Positions 1 through 8,845 are shown, numbered from the stretch's first letter. The stretch is DNA of 46,502 bases from DASUKL01 sp036278755 (GCA_036278755.1 DASUKL010000137.1:1-46502); one strand, 5' to 3'. The notes: generated by a model not told the origin, from the letters alone. Numbers and translations are program-made.

Positions 1-129
<129 letters not shown>

Positions 130-132
130 GCC

Positions 133-441
133 ATGGCGAAGCAGCGCATCCGGATCCGCCTCCGGGCGTACGACCATCGGCTCCTCGACCAATCCGCGCT
201 CCAGATCGTCGAGACGGCGCAGCGGACGGGGGCTGACGTCGTGGGGCCGGTGCCGCTGCCTACCCGGATCGAGAAGTTCACCGTCCTCCGTTCGCCGTTC
301 ATCGACAAGGACAGCCGGGAGCAGTTCGAGATCCGTACCCACAAGCGGCTCATCGACATCCTCGACCCGTCCTCCAAGACCGTCGACGCCCTGATGCGGA
401 TCTCCCTGGCCGCTGGCGTCGACATCGAGATCAAGATGTGA
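133..441 (+). CDS. rpsJ: 30S ribosomal protein S10
   Basis: S10 is a small-subunit head protein that also serves as NusE in antitermination complexes. The 102-residue length is normal. It begins MAKQRIRIRLRAYDHRLLDQ and holds the family loop with GPVPLPTRIEKFTVLRSP, followed by EQFEIRTHKRLIDI. ATG is the obvious start, 3 bases after the tuf stop. It is the first gene of the classical S10 order. Nothing is unusual in it. Confidence 0.98.
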   Translation: MAKQRIRIRLRAYDHRLLDQSALQIVETAQRTGADVVGPVPLPTRIEKFTVLRSPFIDKDSREQFEIRTHKRLIDILDPSSKTVDALMRISLAAGVDIEIKM

Positions 442-448
442 TGCGGCC

Positions 449-1057
449 ATGACCATCGGACTGATCGGCCGCAAGGCCGGCATGACGGCCATCTTCGCCG
501 AGGACGGGACCCTGGTCCCCGTCTCCGTGGTGGAAGTGGAGCCCAACACCGTGACCGCTCTGCGGACCCCGGAGCGGGACGGCTACAGCGCCGTGCAGCT
601 CGGGGCCGGCACTGCCCGCCGCCTGAGCAAGCCGCGGCAGGGACAGCTCAAGGACCTGCCGCGGGTCCGCCATGCCCGGGAGTTCCGGGTCGATGACGTG
701 ACCGGCTTCGAGCTCGGCCAGACCTTCGACGCCAGCCTCTTCAACTCGGGCGACCGCGTGGACGTGACCGGGGTCAGCAAAGGCAAGGGCTTCGCCGGGG
801 CCGTGAAGCGCCACCACAAGCGGCGCGGCCCCGAGACGCATGGCTCCGACGCCCACCGCGGGCACGGCTCCATCGGGGCCGGGACCTCGCCCGGGCACGT
901 GCTCAAGGGCACCAAGATGCCGGGCCACCTGGGCCACGCTCGGACCACGGTGAAGCACCTGACCGTGGTGCGGGCCGACGCCGAGCGCAACGTCCTCCTC
1001 CTCCGGGGTGCCGTGCCTGGCCCGCGCGACGCCGTCCTGCTCGTCCGGAAGGTCTGA
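449..1057 (+). CDS. rplC: 50S ribosomal protein L3
   Basis: L3 is an early-assembly 23S-binding protein whose long loop reaches the peptidyl transferase centre. The protein has 202 residues, normal for bacteria. It opens with MTIGLIGRKAGMTAIF and contains the central signature GVSKGKGFAGAVKRHHKRRG followed by SIGAGTSPGHVLKGTKMPGH. A short 7-base gap follows rpsJ, and 2 bases separate it from rplD. The ATG start fits family length. Confidence 0.98.
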   Translation: MTIGLIGRKAGMTAIFAEDGTLVPVSVVEVEPNTVTALRTPERDGYSAVQLGAGTARRLSKPRQGQLKDLPRVRHAREFRVDDVTGFELGQTFDASLFNSGDRVDVTGVSKGKGFAGAVKRHHKRRGPETHGSDAHRGHGSIGAGTSPGHVLKGTKMPGHLGHARTTVKHLTVVRADAERNVLLLRGAVPGPRDAVLLVRKV

Positions 1058-1059
1058 CC

Positions 1060-1686
1060 ATGCCTACCACGACCCTCTACGACAAGACCGGCTCCGAGGC
1101 CGGCACCGTCGAATTGCCCGACGACCTCTTCGCTGCCCCGGTCAACTCGGCCGTGATGCACCAGGTGGTGACGGCCCAGCTGGCTGGCCGGCATCTGGGG
1201 ACCCACGACACCAAGACCCGCGGCGAGGTCCGCGGCGGGGGCAGCAAGCCGTACCGCCAGAAGGGCACCGGCCGCGCCCGCCAGGGCTCGCGCCGGGCGC
1301 CCCACTATGCCGGTGGCGGCGTGGTCTTCGGCCCCCACCCCCGGTCCTACGCCCAGCGGCTGCCGGCCAAGATGCGCCGCCTGGCCCTGCGCGGGGCCCT
1401 CACCAGCAAGTTCGTCGATGGCGCCGTCCGGGTCGTCGAGGACCTGGCCATGGAGGCCACCCGGACCCGTGAGCTGGTGGGCTACCTGGCCGCCCTCAAG
1501 GCCTTCGACGGACGCGTCCTGGTCATCGCCGCGGGGGGCGACGAGCGGCTCGAGCGATCGGCCCGCAACCTGCCGGCCGTGGCCGTCATCCGGGCCGACT
1601 CGCTCAACACGGTCGAGGTCCTCAAGGCCGACGTCCTGCTCATCACCCGCCCGGCCATCGAGACCATGATCGAGGTGTACGCATGA
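1060..1686 (+). CDS. rplD: 50S ribosomal protein L4
   Basis: L4 binds 23S rRNA, and its extended loop lines the exit tunnel. The 208-residue protein shows the loop signature TRGEVRGGGSKPYRQKGTGR, then ARQGSRRAPHYAGGGVVFGP and the C-terminal half with LNTVEVLKADVLLITRPAIE. Its stop overlaps the rplW start by 4 bases, implying translational coupling. In enterobacteria L4 represses its own operon, but no such leader can be judged here because the operon start is outside the window. Confidence 0.98.
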   Translation: MPTTTLYDKTGSEAGTVELPDDLFAAPVNSAVMHQVVTAQLAGRHLGTHDTKTRGEVRGGGSKPYRQKGTGRARQGSRRAPHYAGGGVVFGPHPRSYAQRLPAKMRRLALRGALTSKFVDGAVRVVEDLAMEATRTRELVGYLAALKAFDGRVLVIAAGGDERLERSARNLPAVAVIRADSLNTVEVLKADVLLITRPAIETMIEVYA

Positions 1687-1985
1687 CGCTCCACGCCGCG
1701 GAGGTCATCGTCCGGCCCGTCATCAGCGAGAAGTCGATGGACCAGACCCAGCACGGCAAGTACACCTTCCGGGTCCACCGCGACGCGAACAAGCACCAGA
1801 TCAAGGCCGCCGTGGAGGAGCTCTTCAAGGTCACCGTGACCGACGTCAACGTCCTCACCACCAAGCCCCACGCGAAGCATCGGATGAGCGGCCGCAACCG
1901 CCAGACGGGCTACACCGTGCCCTGGCGGAAGGCCGTCGTGACCCTCGCCGGCGACGACAAGATCGAATTCTTCGAGGGCGTCTAG
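1683..1985 (+). CDS. rplW: 50S ribosomal protein L23
   Basis: L23 sits beside the exit tunnel and is a docking point for trigger factor and SRP. The 100-residue protein contains VIVRPVISEKSMDQ, then GKYTFRVHRDANKHQIKAAV, FKVTVTDVNVLTTKPH and a basic loop RMSGRNRQTGYTVPWRKAVV. The ATG lies inside the last codons of rplD (ATGA overlap), which supports this start. Length and order are standard. Confidence 0.97.
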   Translation: MTLHAAEVIVRPVISEKSMDQTQHGKYTFRVHRDANKHQIKAAVEELFKVTVTDVNVLTTKPHAKHRMSGRNRQTGYTVPWRKAVVTLAGDDKIEFFEGV

Positions 1986-1986
1986 G

Positions 1987-2814
<828 letters not shown>

Positions 2815-2818
2815 GCCG

Positions 2819-2827
2819 AAAGGAGGT
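2819..2827 (+). promoter_or_regulatory. Strong Shine-Dalgarno site of rpsS
   Basis: AAAGGAGGT is complementary to the 16S 3' end over nine bases and ends 5 bases before the rpsS ATG at 2833. It is one of the strongest ribosome binding sites in the window and shows that this genome uses canonical SD initiation inside operons. Confidence 0.8.
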
Positions 2828-2832
2828 CAGCG

Positions 2833-3117
2833 ATGTCCCGATCACTCAAGAAGGGGCCCTTCATCGAAGCGCGTCTCCTCGGCCGCATCCAGGAGCTCAA
2901 CAAGCGCAACGAGAAGAAGGTCCTCAAGACCTGGTCGCGGGCCAGCGTCATCTTCCCCGACTTCATCGGCCACACCGTGGCCGTCTACAACGGCCGCAAG
3001 CACGTCCCGGTCTACGTGACCGAGAACATGGTCGGCCACCGCCTCGGCGAGTTCGCCCCCACCCGCACCTTCCGCGGGCACGGCAAGCACACCGAGCGCT
3101 CGACGGCGCTGAAGTAG
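2833..3117 (+). CDS. rpsS: 30S ribosomal protein S19
   Basis: S19 is a head protein of the 30S subunit and forms a complex with S13. The 94-residue product starts MSRSLKKGPFIEARLLGRIQ and carries the signature HTVAVYNGRKHVPVYVTENM followed by VGHRLGEFAPTRTFRGHG. The start is fixed by the strong AGGAGGT site just upstream. Length is standard and the C-terminal end is slightly basic. Confidence 0.98.
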   Translation: MSRSLKKGPFIEARLLGRIQELNKRNEKKVLKTWSRASVIFPDFIGHTVAVYNGRKHVPVYVTENMVGHRLGEFAPTRTFRGHGKHTERSTALK

Positions 3118-3126
3118 GAGGCCGCC

Positions 3127-3468
3127 GTGCGCGTATCCGCCACCGCCAAGTACACCCGTCACTCGACCCGCAAGGCCCGCCTGGTGACCCGCAGCATCGT
3201 CGGCCGCCCGGCCGGCGAGGCCGCCGCGCTGCTCGGCTTCATGCCTCAGCTGGCCGCCCGGGACGTGGCCAAGGTGCTTCACAGCGCCGTGGCGAACGCC
3301 GAGAACAACCACGACCTCGCCGCGGCCGACCTCGTCGTCGTCGAGGCCCAGGCCGACGAGGGCCCCACCATCAAGCGCTGGCGCCCGCGGGCCCAGGGCC
3401 GGGCCTTCCCCATCCACAAGCCGATGACGCACATCACCGTCGTCGTCGAGAACCGGGAGGAGCGATAG
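3127..3468 (+). CDS. rplV: 50S ribosomal protein L22
   Basis: L22 lines the peptide exit tunnel through a long beta hairpin. The 113-residue protein reads MRVSATAKYTRHSTRKARLV at the start, contains VLHSAVANAENNHDLAAADL and ends with the tunnel-loop and C-terminal block RWRPRAQGRAFPIHKPMTHI. The start is GTG, chosen because MRVSATAKYTR matches the usual N-terminus. It abuts rpsC with no gap. Confidence 0.97.
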   Translation: MRVSATAKYTRHSTRKARLVTRSIVGRPAGEAAALLGFMPQLAARDVAKVLHSAVANAENNHDLAAADLVVVEAQADEGPTIKRWRPRAQGRAFPIHKPMTHITVVVENREER

Positions 3469-4146
3469 ATGGGTCACAAGGTCCATCCCTACGGGTTCCG
3501 GCTCGGCGTCTCGCGTACCTGGAACGCCAAGTGGTTCGCCGATAAGGACTACACCGCGCTCCTCAGCGAGGACATCGCGATCCGCCAGCTGGTGGCCCGC
3601 CGCCTCGCCAACGCGAGCGTGAGCCAGGTCGAGATCGAGCGCGGCATCAACCACGTCACGGTCACCATCCACACCGCCAAGCCGGGCATCGTCATCGGCA
3701 AGGGCGGGGCCAACGTGGAGGCCCTCCGCCAGCAGGTCGGACGCCTGAGCACTCGCAAGGTCAAGCTCGAGATCCGGGAGATCCGTCAGCCCGAGCTGGA
3801 CGCGGTGCTCGTGGCCAGCAACATCGCCCAGCAGCTCAGCCGGCGGATCGCCTTTCGGAAGGCCATGAAGCAGGCCGTGCAGCGGACCATGAAGGCCGGG
3901 GCCAAGGGCGTGAAGGTGGCCGTTGCCGGCCGCCTGGGCGGCTCGGAGATGGCCCGCCGGGAGTGGGAGAAGGAAGGCCGCATCCCCCTCGCCACGCTGC
4001 GGGCGGACGTCAGTTACGGCCAGGTCCACGCCCACACGACGTACGGCCGCATCGGGGTCAAGGTCTGGATCTACCGGGGCGACATCATGCCCGAGCGTCA
4101 GGCGCCGCGCGAAGCGGCCGCGGCCGCCGCGGCCGGAGGGGTCTGA
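3469..4146 (+). CDS. rpsC: 30S ribosomal protein S3
   Basis: S3 lies at the mRNA entry site and contributes to mRNA unwinding. The 225-residue protein begins MGHKVHPYGFRLGVSRTWNA, has the KH domain with KPGIVIGKGGANVEALRQQV, and the C-terminal S3 domain with GRLGGSEMARREWEKEGRIP and YGRIGVKVWIYRGD. The end is a short Ala-rich tail (PREAAAAAAAGGV). Only 2 bases precede rplP. Confidence 0.98.
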   Translation: MGHKVHPYGFRLGVSRTWNAKWFADKDYTALLSEDIAIRQLVARRLANASVSQVEIERGINHVTVTIHTAKPGIVIGKGGANVEALRQQVGRLSTRKVKLEIREIRQPELDAVLVASNIAQQLSRRIAFRKAMKQAVQRTMKAGAKGVKVAVAGRLGGSEMARREWEKEGRIPLATLRADVSYGQVHAHTTYGRIGVKVWIYRGDIMPERQAPREAAAAAAAGGV

Positions 4147-4148
4147 TC

Positions 4149-4580
4149 ATGCTCATGCCCCGCCGGGTGAAGCACCGCAAGGTCATGCGTGGGCGGATGT
4201 CCGGGATGACCAAGGGCGGCTCGACCGTGGCCTTCGGCGACTACGGGCTGATGACCGAGGAGCCGGCCTGGATCACCAGCCGGCAGATCGAGGCCGCCCG
4301 GCGCGCCATGACCCGCTACGTCAAACGTGGCGGCAAGATCTGGATCCGCATCTTCCCCGACAAGCCGGTCACCAAGAAGCCGGCCGAGGTCCGCATGGGC
4401 TCGGGCAAGGGCGCGCCCGACCACTGGGTCGCCGTGGTCAAGCCTGGCCGCATCCTCTTCGAGATGTCGGGGGTCCCGGAGGCCGAGGCGGCCGAAGCCA
4501 TGCGCCTGGCCAGCCACAAGCTGCCCGTCGACGTGAAGTTCGTGGTCAAGGAAGGGATCGCCGCCGATGGGCATCGATAG
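4149..4580 (+). CDS. rplP: 50S ribosomal protein L16
   Basis: L16 contacts the A-site tRNA and organises 23S helices near the active site. The open frame extends upstream into rpsC, but the ATG at 4149 gives the family start MLMPRRVKHRKVMRGRMSG, so that start is used (143 residues, normal). Further motifs are GDYGLMTEEPAWITSRQIEA, GGKIWIRIFPDKPVTKKPAE and RMGSGKGAPDHWVAVVKPGR. Its last 14 bases overlap rpmC. Confidence 0.97.
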   Translation: MLMPRRVKHRKVMRGRMSGMTKGGSTVAFGDYGLMTEEPAWITSRQIEAARRAMTRYVKRGGKIWIRIFPDKPVTKKPAEVRMGSGKGAPDHWVAVVKPGRILFEMSGVPEAEAAEAMRLASHKLPVDVKFVVKEGIAADGHR

Positions 4581-4932
4581 GATCCGCGGCCTGACGGAGG
4601 CCGAGCTCGTGACCGAGCTGGCCACTGCCAAGCGGCACCTCTACGACCTCCGCTTCCAGCTCGCCACGCGCCAGCTGACGGACTACCACCAGATCCCCGA
4701 GACGCGCCACGAGATCGCTCGCATCCTGAGCGTGATGACCGAGCGCCACCTCGACGCGGGCGCCGCAGCCCGGCCGGCCGAGCCTGCCCCGGCCCGTCCC
4801 AGCCGCCGGCCCCGGGCCCTGAGCCGGTCCCGGGCCGCCTCCAAGGAGGCCTCGGCCGCGGCTGAGCCGGTGACCGCCTCGGCGTCCTCGACGGCCTCGT
4901 CATCGGCTGCCGACACGGAGGCCGGATCGTGA
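4567..4932 (+). CDS. rpmC: 50S ribosomal protein L29 with a long C-terminal tail
   Basis: L29 is a small two-helix protein near the tunnel exit. Residues 1-60 match the family: MGIDRIRGLTEAELVTELA, then KRHLYDLRFQLATRQL and ETRHEIARILSVMTER. The usual length is about 65 residues, but this protein has 121. Residues from about 62 onward are low complexity, first basic (RPSRRPRALSRSR), then Ser/Ala-rich (ASASSTASSSAADTEAGS). The ATG overlaps the end of rplP by 14 bases and the stop overlaps the rpsQ GTG by 4, so the tail is not an unterminated artefact. Confidence 0.93.
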   Translation: MGIDRIRGLTEAELVTELATAKRHLYDLRFQLATRQLTDYHQIPETRHEIARILSVMTERHLDAGAAARPAEPAPARPSRRPRALSRSRAASKEASAAAEPVTASASSTASSSAADTEAGS

Positions 4933-5453
4933 ACAGCGTGGCCAGCCCGGTGCGGGCCAAGCGCAAGACCAAGGTCGGTCGGGTCGTCTCGGACAAGATG
5001 GACAAGACGATCGTCGTATCCGTCGAGCGGCTCACCCGCCACCGGCTCTACAAGCGGGTCATCCGCCTGACGACTCGCTTCAAGGCCCACGACGAGCGCA
5101 ACGAAGCCCACGTGGGCGACACCGTCCTCATCGAGGAGTCGCGGCCGCTCAGCGCCACCAAGCGCTGGCGGCTGGTGACCATCGTCCGCCGGGCCGGCGA
5201 AGGCAGCGGCGAGCCGGTGGTGGCCGAGGAGGCCGAGACGACCGAAGCCATCCATCGTCCCCGCCGCCCGGCCGAGGATGTCCCGGCGACTGTCCTGGCC
5301 CCCGAGGTCGGGGCCGGGGCAGGCGATGCTGCCCCCGCCGCGAAGGTCGCCGAAGCGGCTGAGGCCGCCGAAGCCGTCGAGCAGAGGCCCGCGGCCGAGG
5401 CCGCCGCCGAAGCCCCGGCCCCCGACGCGAGCAGCCCTGAGGTCGAGGCGTGA
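4929..5453 (+). CDS. rpsQ: 30S ribosomal protein S17 with an acidic C-terminal extension
   Basis: S17 is a primary 16S-binding protein with an OB fold. The core (about residues 10-88) reads KTKVGRVVSDKMDKTIVVSV, then HRLYKRVIRLTTRFKAHDE, VGDTVLIEESRPLSATKRWR and LVTIVRR. The family is normally about 85 residues, but here 174 are encoded. The extra 85 or so residues are Ala/Glu/Pro-rich and acidic. Start is GTG, in a GTGA overlap with rpmC. The same kind of overlap joins it to rplN. Confidence 0.94.
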   Translation: MNSVASPVRAKRKTKVGRVVSDKMDKTIVVSVERLTRHRLYKRVIRLTTRFKAHDERNEAHVGDTVLIEESRPLSATKRWRLVTIVRRAGEGSGEPVVAEEAETTEAIHRPRRPAEDVPATVLAPEVGAGAGDAAPAAKVAEAAEAAEAVEQRPAAEAAAEAPAPDASSPEVEA

Positions 5454-5818
5454 TCCAGCCCTACTCGCGGCTCCGGGTGGCCGATAACACCGGCGCCCGG
5501 ACCATCCAGTGCATCCGCATCATGGGCCGCTCCCAGAAGACCACGGCCGGGGTGGGTGACGTGATCATCGCCAGCGTCAAGCAGGCCATCCCCAACGCCG
5601 CCGTCAAGAAGGGCGACGTGGTGCGGGCCGTCGTGGTCCGCACGGCCAAGGAGTTCGGCCGCCCCGACGGCTCCTACATCCGCTTCGACGAGAACGCGGC
5701 CGTGCTCATCAACAACCAGGGCAACCCGCGCGGGACCCGCATCTTCGGCCCCGTGGCGCGCGAGCTGCGGGACCGCAACTACATGAAGATCATCTCCCTC
5801 GCCCCGGAGGTGCTGTGA
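5450..5818 (+). CDS. rplN: 50S ribosomal protein L14
   Basis: L14 forms part of the intersubunit bridge and the site bound by silencing factor RsfS. The 122-residue protein has the family start MIQPYSRLRVADNTGART, the motif GDVIIASVKQAIPNAAVKKG and the end GTRIFGPVARELRDRNYMKI followed by ISLAPEVL. The GTG start overlaps the rpsQ stop by 4 bases. No anomaly. Confidence 0.98.
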   Translation: MIQPYSRLRVADNTGARTIQCIRIMGRSQKTTAGVGDVIIASVKQAIPNAAVKKGDVVRAVVVRTAKEFGRPDGSYIRFDENAAVLINNQGNPRGTRIFGPVARELRDRNYMKIISLAPEVL

Positions 5819-6201
5819 TGCCCGCGGCCATGACGCGTGGGACCAAGGTGCCCGAGATCCGCAAGGGCGACGAGGTCGTCGTCCTGACCGGCAAGGACGC
5901 CGGCAAGCGCGGCGTCATCGATCGCGTCGTGCGTCCCGATCGGGTCGTCGTGGGTGGCGTCAACGTCTCCAAGCGGCACACCAAGCCAAGGGCCCGGCAG
6001 GGTCGGACCGAGGCCACCCCGCGGGTCCAGCAAGGCGGGATCCTCGACAAGACCATGCCCCTCCACGTCAGCAACGTGATGGTCGTCTGCCCTGGCTGCG
6101 GCCGGCCCACCCGCGTCCGGCACGATCGCATGGCCAGCGGCAAGAGCATCCGCGTGTGCACCCACTGCGGCGCGCCGCTGACCCGTGAGGCCGAGGCATG
6201 A
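5818..6201 (+). CDS. rplX: 50S ribosomal protein L24 with a zinc-ribbon-like C-terminus
   Basis: L24 is an assembly initiator protein at the tunnel exit, with an N-terminal KOW domain (EIRKGDEVVVLTGKDAGKRG, about residues 13-32). From ATG 5818 it has 127 residues. A GTG three bases earlier is an alternative. The C-terminal part carries two CxxC pairs (C91/C94 in VCPGCGRPTRV and C114/C117 in VCTHCGAPL), which could bind zinc. L24 proteins with such a ribbon are known in several phyla. The start overlaps the rplN stop and the end overlaps rplE by 4 bases. Confidence 0.96.
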   Translation: MPAAMTRGTKVPEIRKGDEVVVLTGKDAGKRGVIDRVVRPDRVVVGGVNVSKRHTKPRARQGRTEATPRVQQGGILDKTMPLHVSNVMVVCPGCGRPTRVRHDRMASGKSIRVCTHCGAPLTREAEA

Positions 6202-6740
6202 GCGGCTCCCTTCGAGGGCGCTACACCGAGGAGGCCGTGCCGGCCCTCCAGAAGCAGTTCGCCTACGGCAACCCCATGCAGGTGCCGCGGCTGCACAAGA
6301 TCGTCCTCAACATCGGCCTGGGCGAGGCCCTGACGAACGCCAAGGCCCTCGATGCCGCCGTGGGCGACCTGGCTACCATCAGCGGCCAGCACCCTGTGGT
6401 CACCCGGGCCAAGCGCTCCATCGCCCAGTTCCGGGTCCGGGCCAATAACCCCATCGGGGCCAAGGTCACCCTCCGCGGTGAGCGGATGTGGGACTTCCTG
6501 GAACGCCTCACGTCGCTGGCCTTGCCGCGCATCCGCGACTTCCGGGGCGTGCCCAGCCGCGCGTTCGACGGCCGGGGTAACTACTCGCTGGGCCTGCGCG
6601 AGCAGTTGGCCTTCCCAGAGATCGACTACGACAAGGTCGATCGCCTGCGGGGCCTCGAGATCAGCATCGTGACGACCGCCACCACCGACGAGGAAGCAAA
6701 GCGGCTGCTGGAGCTCCTCGGCATGCCGTTCGGCGCCTAG
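6198..6740 (+). CDS. rplE: 50S ribosomal protein L5
   Basis: L5 binds 5S rRNA and contacts the P-site tRNA. The 180-residue product shows NPMQVPRLHKIVLNIGLGEA, then GQHPVVTRAKRSIAQFRVRA, IGAKVTLRGERMWDFLERL, IRDFRGVPSRAFDGRGNYSL and the end DEEAKRLLELLGMPF. Start ATG overlaps the rplX stop by 4 bases. Length and motifs are standard. Confidence 0.98.
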   Translation: MSGSLRGRYTEEAVPALQKQFAYGNPMQVPRLHKIVLNIGLGEALTNAKALDAAVGDLATISGQHPVVTRAKRSIAQFRVRANNPIGAKVTLRGERMWDFLERLTSLALPRIRDFRGVPSRAFDGRGNYSLGLREQLAFPEIDYDKVDRLRGLEISIVTTATTDEEAKRLLELLGMPFGA

Positions 6741-6752
6741 GAGAGGAGGAGC

Positions 6753-6938
6753 ATGGCCAAGAAATCGTTGATCGCCAAGGCGAAGCGCAGCCCGCGCTTC
6801 AAGGTCCGGACCTACCACCGCTGTAGCGTGTGCGGCCGCCCGCGTGGCTTCATGCGCCGCTTCGGCCTATGCCGCATCTGCTTCCGGGAGCGCGCCCTGC
6901 TGGGCGAGCTGCCGGGCGTGACCAAGTCGAGCTGGTGA
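6753..6938 (+). CDS. rpsN: 30S ribosomal protein S14, zinc-binding type
   Basis: S14 is a 30S head protein. This is the short zinc form (61 residues). Four cysteines at 24, 27, 40 and 43 form the CSVCGRP and LCRICFRE knuckles, and the end is LPGVTKSSW as in the family. An SD-like GGAGAGGAGG tract lies just upstream. Only this zinc-dependent copy is seen, so any zinc-free paralogue would have to be elsewhere. Confidence 0.97.
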   Translation: MAKKSLIAKAKRSPRFKVRTYHRCSVCGRPRGFMRRFGLCRICFRERALLGELPGVTKSSW

Positions 6939-6942
6939 GCCG

Positions 6943-7341
6943 ATGAACGTCTCCGACCCCATCGCCGACATGCTCACCCGCATCCGCAACGCCAGCCAGG
7001 CCCGCCACACGGAGGTCCTCGTCCCGGCCTCGCGGACGAAGCGGGAGATCGCCCGCATCCTGAAGGCCGAGGGCTTCATCGAGGACTTCGACGAGGTCCG
7101 CGAGGGTCCGGCCGCCCGCCTCCGCATCCGCCTCAAGTATGTCGGTGGCAAGGCGCCCGTCGTCTCGGGCCTCAAGCGCATCAGCAAGCCCGGCCTGCGG
7201 GTCTACGCCGGCAAGACCGAGATCCCCCGCGTCCTGGGCGGCCTCGGCATCGTCATCGTCAGCACCAGTCAGGGCATCATGACCGGCGCGCAGGCCCACA
7301 AGGCCCAGCTCGGCGGCGAAGTCCTGGCCTACGTCTGGTAG
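6943..7341 (+). CDS. rpsH: 30S ribosomal protein S8
   Basis: S8 binds the central domain of 16S rRNA, and in E. coli it represses the spc operon. The 132-residue product opens with DPIADMLTRIRNASQARH and ends with the signature GGLGIVIVSTSQGIMTGAQA and GGEVLAYVW. It follows rpsN after 4 bases. Everything matches the usual family. Confidence 0.98.
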   Translation: MNVSDPIADMLTRIRNASQARHTEVLVPASRTKREIARILKAEGFIEDFDEVREGPAARLRIRLKYVGGKAPVVSGLKRISKPGLRVYAGKTEIPRVLGGLGIVIVSTSQGIMTGAQAHKAQLGGEVLAYVW

Positions 7342-7347
7342 GCCGGC

Positions 7348-7899
7348 ATGTCACGTATCGGACGTCAGCCCATCCCCCTGCCCGACGGCGTCGAGGTCAC
7401 CCTCGAGGGGCAGCTAGTGACGGTCCGCGGGCCTAAGGGCAGCCTGAGCCGCGAGCTCGTGCCGGAGGTCAAGGTCGTCCGCGAGGACGGCAGCCTGCGG
7501 GTCGAGCGACCGGCCGACGACAAGCGCTCGCGCTCGCTGCACGGCCTCAGCCGGACGCTGGTGGCCAACATGGTCACGGGCGTGACGGCGGGCTACCGCA
7601 AGGCCCTCGAGATCAATGGCGTGGGCTACAGGGCCCAGCTGGTCGGCCCCAGGCTGCAGCTGAACCTGGGCTACAGCCACCCCGTCGAGATCGATCCGCC
7701 GGACGGCATCAGCTTCGAGCTCGAGAACCCGACCCACCTCGCCGTGGTGGGCATCGACAAGGAGCTCGTGGGCCGGGTCGCGGCCCGCGTCCGGGCCACC
7801 CGCAAGCCCGAGCCCTACAAGGGCAAGGGCGTCCGCTACGCGGGCGAGGTGGTCCGCCGCAAGGCCGGCAAGGCCGGCAAGATCGGCGGCAAGAAGTGA
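7348..7899 (+). CDS. rplF: 50S ribosomal protein L6
   Basis: L6 lies near the factor-binding region of the 50S subunit. The 183-residue protein has two alpha/beta repeats. It shows MSRIGRQPIPLPDGVEVTLE, then GLSRTLVANMVTGVTAGYRK, the second half GVGYRAQLVGPRLQLNLGYS and the signature PEPYKGKGVRYAGEVVRRK. The end is Lys/Gly-rich. It starts 6 bases after rpsH. Confidence 0.98.
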   Translation: MSRIGRQPIPLPDGVEVTLEGQLVTVRGPKGSLSRELVPEVKVVREDGSLRVERPADDKRSRSLHGLSRTLVANMVTGVTAGYRKALEINGVGYRAQLVGPRLQLNLGYSHPVEIDPPDGISFELENPTHLAVVGIDKELVGRVAARVRATRKPEPYKGKGVRYAGEVVRRKAGKAGKIGGKK

Positions 7900-7921
7900 T
7901 CCTCAGGAGCGACAGCTGACC

Positions 7922-8284
7922 ATGGCACAGGCCACCACCCGGAACGCCGCGCGTCGCAAGCGGCAGGCCCGGCTTCGCCTCACCGTCGCCGGCACCCCGG
8001 CTCGTCCGCGGCTGGCCGTCTTCCGCAGCCTCCAGCACATCTCGGCCCAGGTCATCGACGATTCGGCGGGCCACACCGTGGCCGCTGCCTCCTCCCTGGA
8101 GAAGGGGTTGCGGGATGCGGCGGGGAGCAAGGTCGCCCGGGCCGAGGCCGTGGGCCGGCTGCTGGCCGAACGGGCCCAGGCGGCCGGCGTCCGCCAGGTC
8201 GTCTTCGATCGGGCCGGCTATCGCTATCACGGACGGGTCAAGTCCCTGGCCGAGGCCGCCCGGGCGGCCGGGCTCGACTTCTAG
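7922..8284 (+). CDS. rplR: 50S ribosomal protein L18
   Basis: L18 binds 5S rRNA together with L5. The 120-residue product has a basic N-terminus (RNAARRKRQARLRLTVAGTP), then RPRLAVFRSLQHISAQVIDD and the end VVFDRAGYRYHGRVKSLAEA followed by ARAAGLDF. The region upstream contains CAGGAG as a ribosome binding site, 22 bases after rplF. Confidence 0.97.
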   Translation: MAQATTRNAARRKRQARLRLTVAGTPARPRLAVFRSLQHISAQVIDDSAGHTVAAASSLEKGLRDAAGSKVARAEAVGRLLAERAQAAGVRQVVFDRAGYRYHGRVKSLAEAARAAGLDF

Positions 8285-8302
8285 GCCTGAAAGGAGACAC
8301 GC

Positions 8303-8845
8303 ATGGCGCGCATCGATCCCGCCAGGCTGACGCTCGAAGAGCGCGTCGTCCAGATCAACCGGGTGGCCAAGGTCGTCAAGGGCGGCCGGCGCTTCAGCTT
8401 CAGCGCCGTCGTCGTCGTGGGCGACGGCGCCGGCCACGTGGGTGCCGGCCTGGGCAAGGCCGGGGAGGTCCCGGAGGCCATCCGCAAGGGGGTCGAGGAC
8501 GCCAAGAAGCACCTCATCAAGGTGCCCCTCGTGGGCAGCACGATCCCCCACGAGATCGTCCAGCGCTACGGCGCCACGCGGGTCCTCCTGCGCCCGGCCT
8601 CGGCCGGCACGGGGGTCATCGCCGGTGGTTCGGTGCGGGCCGTCGTCGAGGCCGCGGGCATCCGTGACGTGCTGACCAAGGTCCTGGGCTCCACGAACCC
8701 GGTCAACGTCGTGCGCGGCACGCTCGAGGCCCTGCGCTCGCTGCGCAGCGCCGAGGAGATCTCGGCCAGCCGGGGGGTCACCGTGCGCGGCTCGGTTCGC
8801 GGCCAGGACCGCAGCTCCCCGGAGGTCGTGACCGATGCCGGCTAG
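8303..8845 (+). CDS. rpsE: 30S ribosomal protein S5
   Basis: S5 lines the mRNA entry channel and takes part in decoding fidelity. The 180-residue protein includes ERVVQINRVAKVVKGGRRFS, FSAVVVVGDGAGHVGAGLGK and the C-terminal ribosomal-fold motif VIAGGSVRAVVEAAGIRDVL, then GSTNPVNVVRGTLEALRSL. GAAAGGAGA lies upstream of the ATG. Its last 11 bases overlap rpmD. Confidence 0.98.
   Translation: MARIDPARLTLEERVVQINRVAKVVKGGRRFSFSAVVVVGDGAGHVGAGLGKAGEVPEAIRKGVEDAKKHLIKVPLVGSTIPHEIVQRYGATRVLLRPASAGTGVIAGGSVRAVVEAAGIRDVLTKVLGSTNPVNVVRGTLEALRSLRSAEEISASRGVTVRGSVRGQDRSSPEVVTDAG

Noticed and set aside
2842..4035. 397-codon minus-strand frame opposite rpsS, rplV and rpsC
   Set aside because: It mirrors conserved ribosomal genes and consists of Gly/Ala/Leu/Val-rich text without motifs. 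It is a codon-bias shadow.
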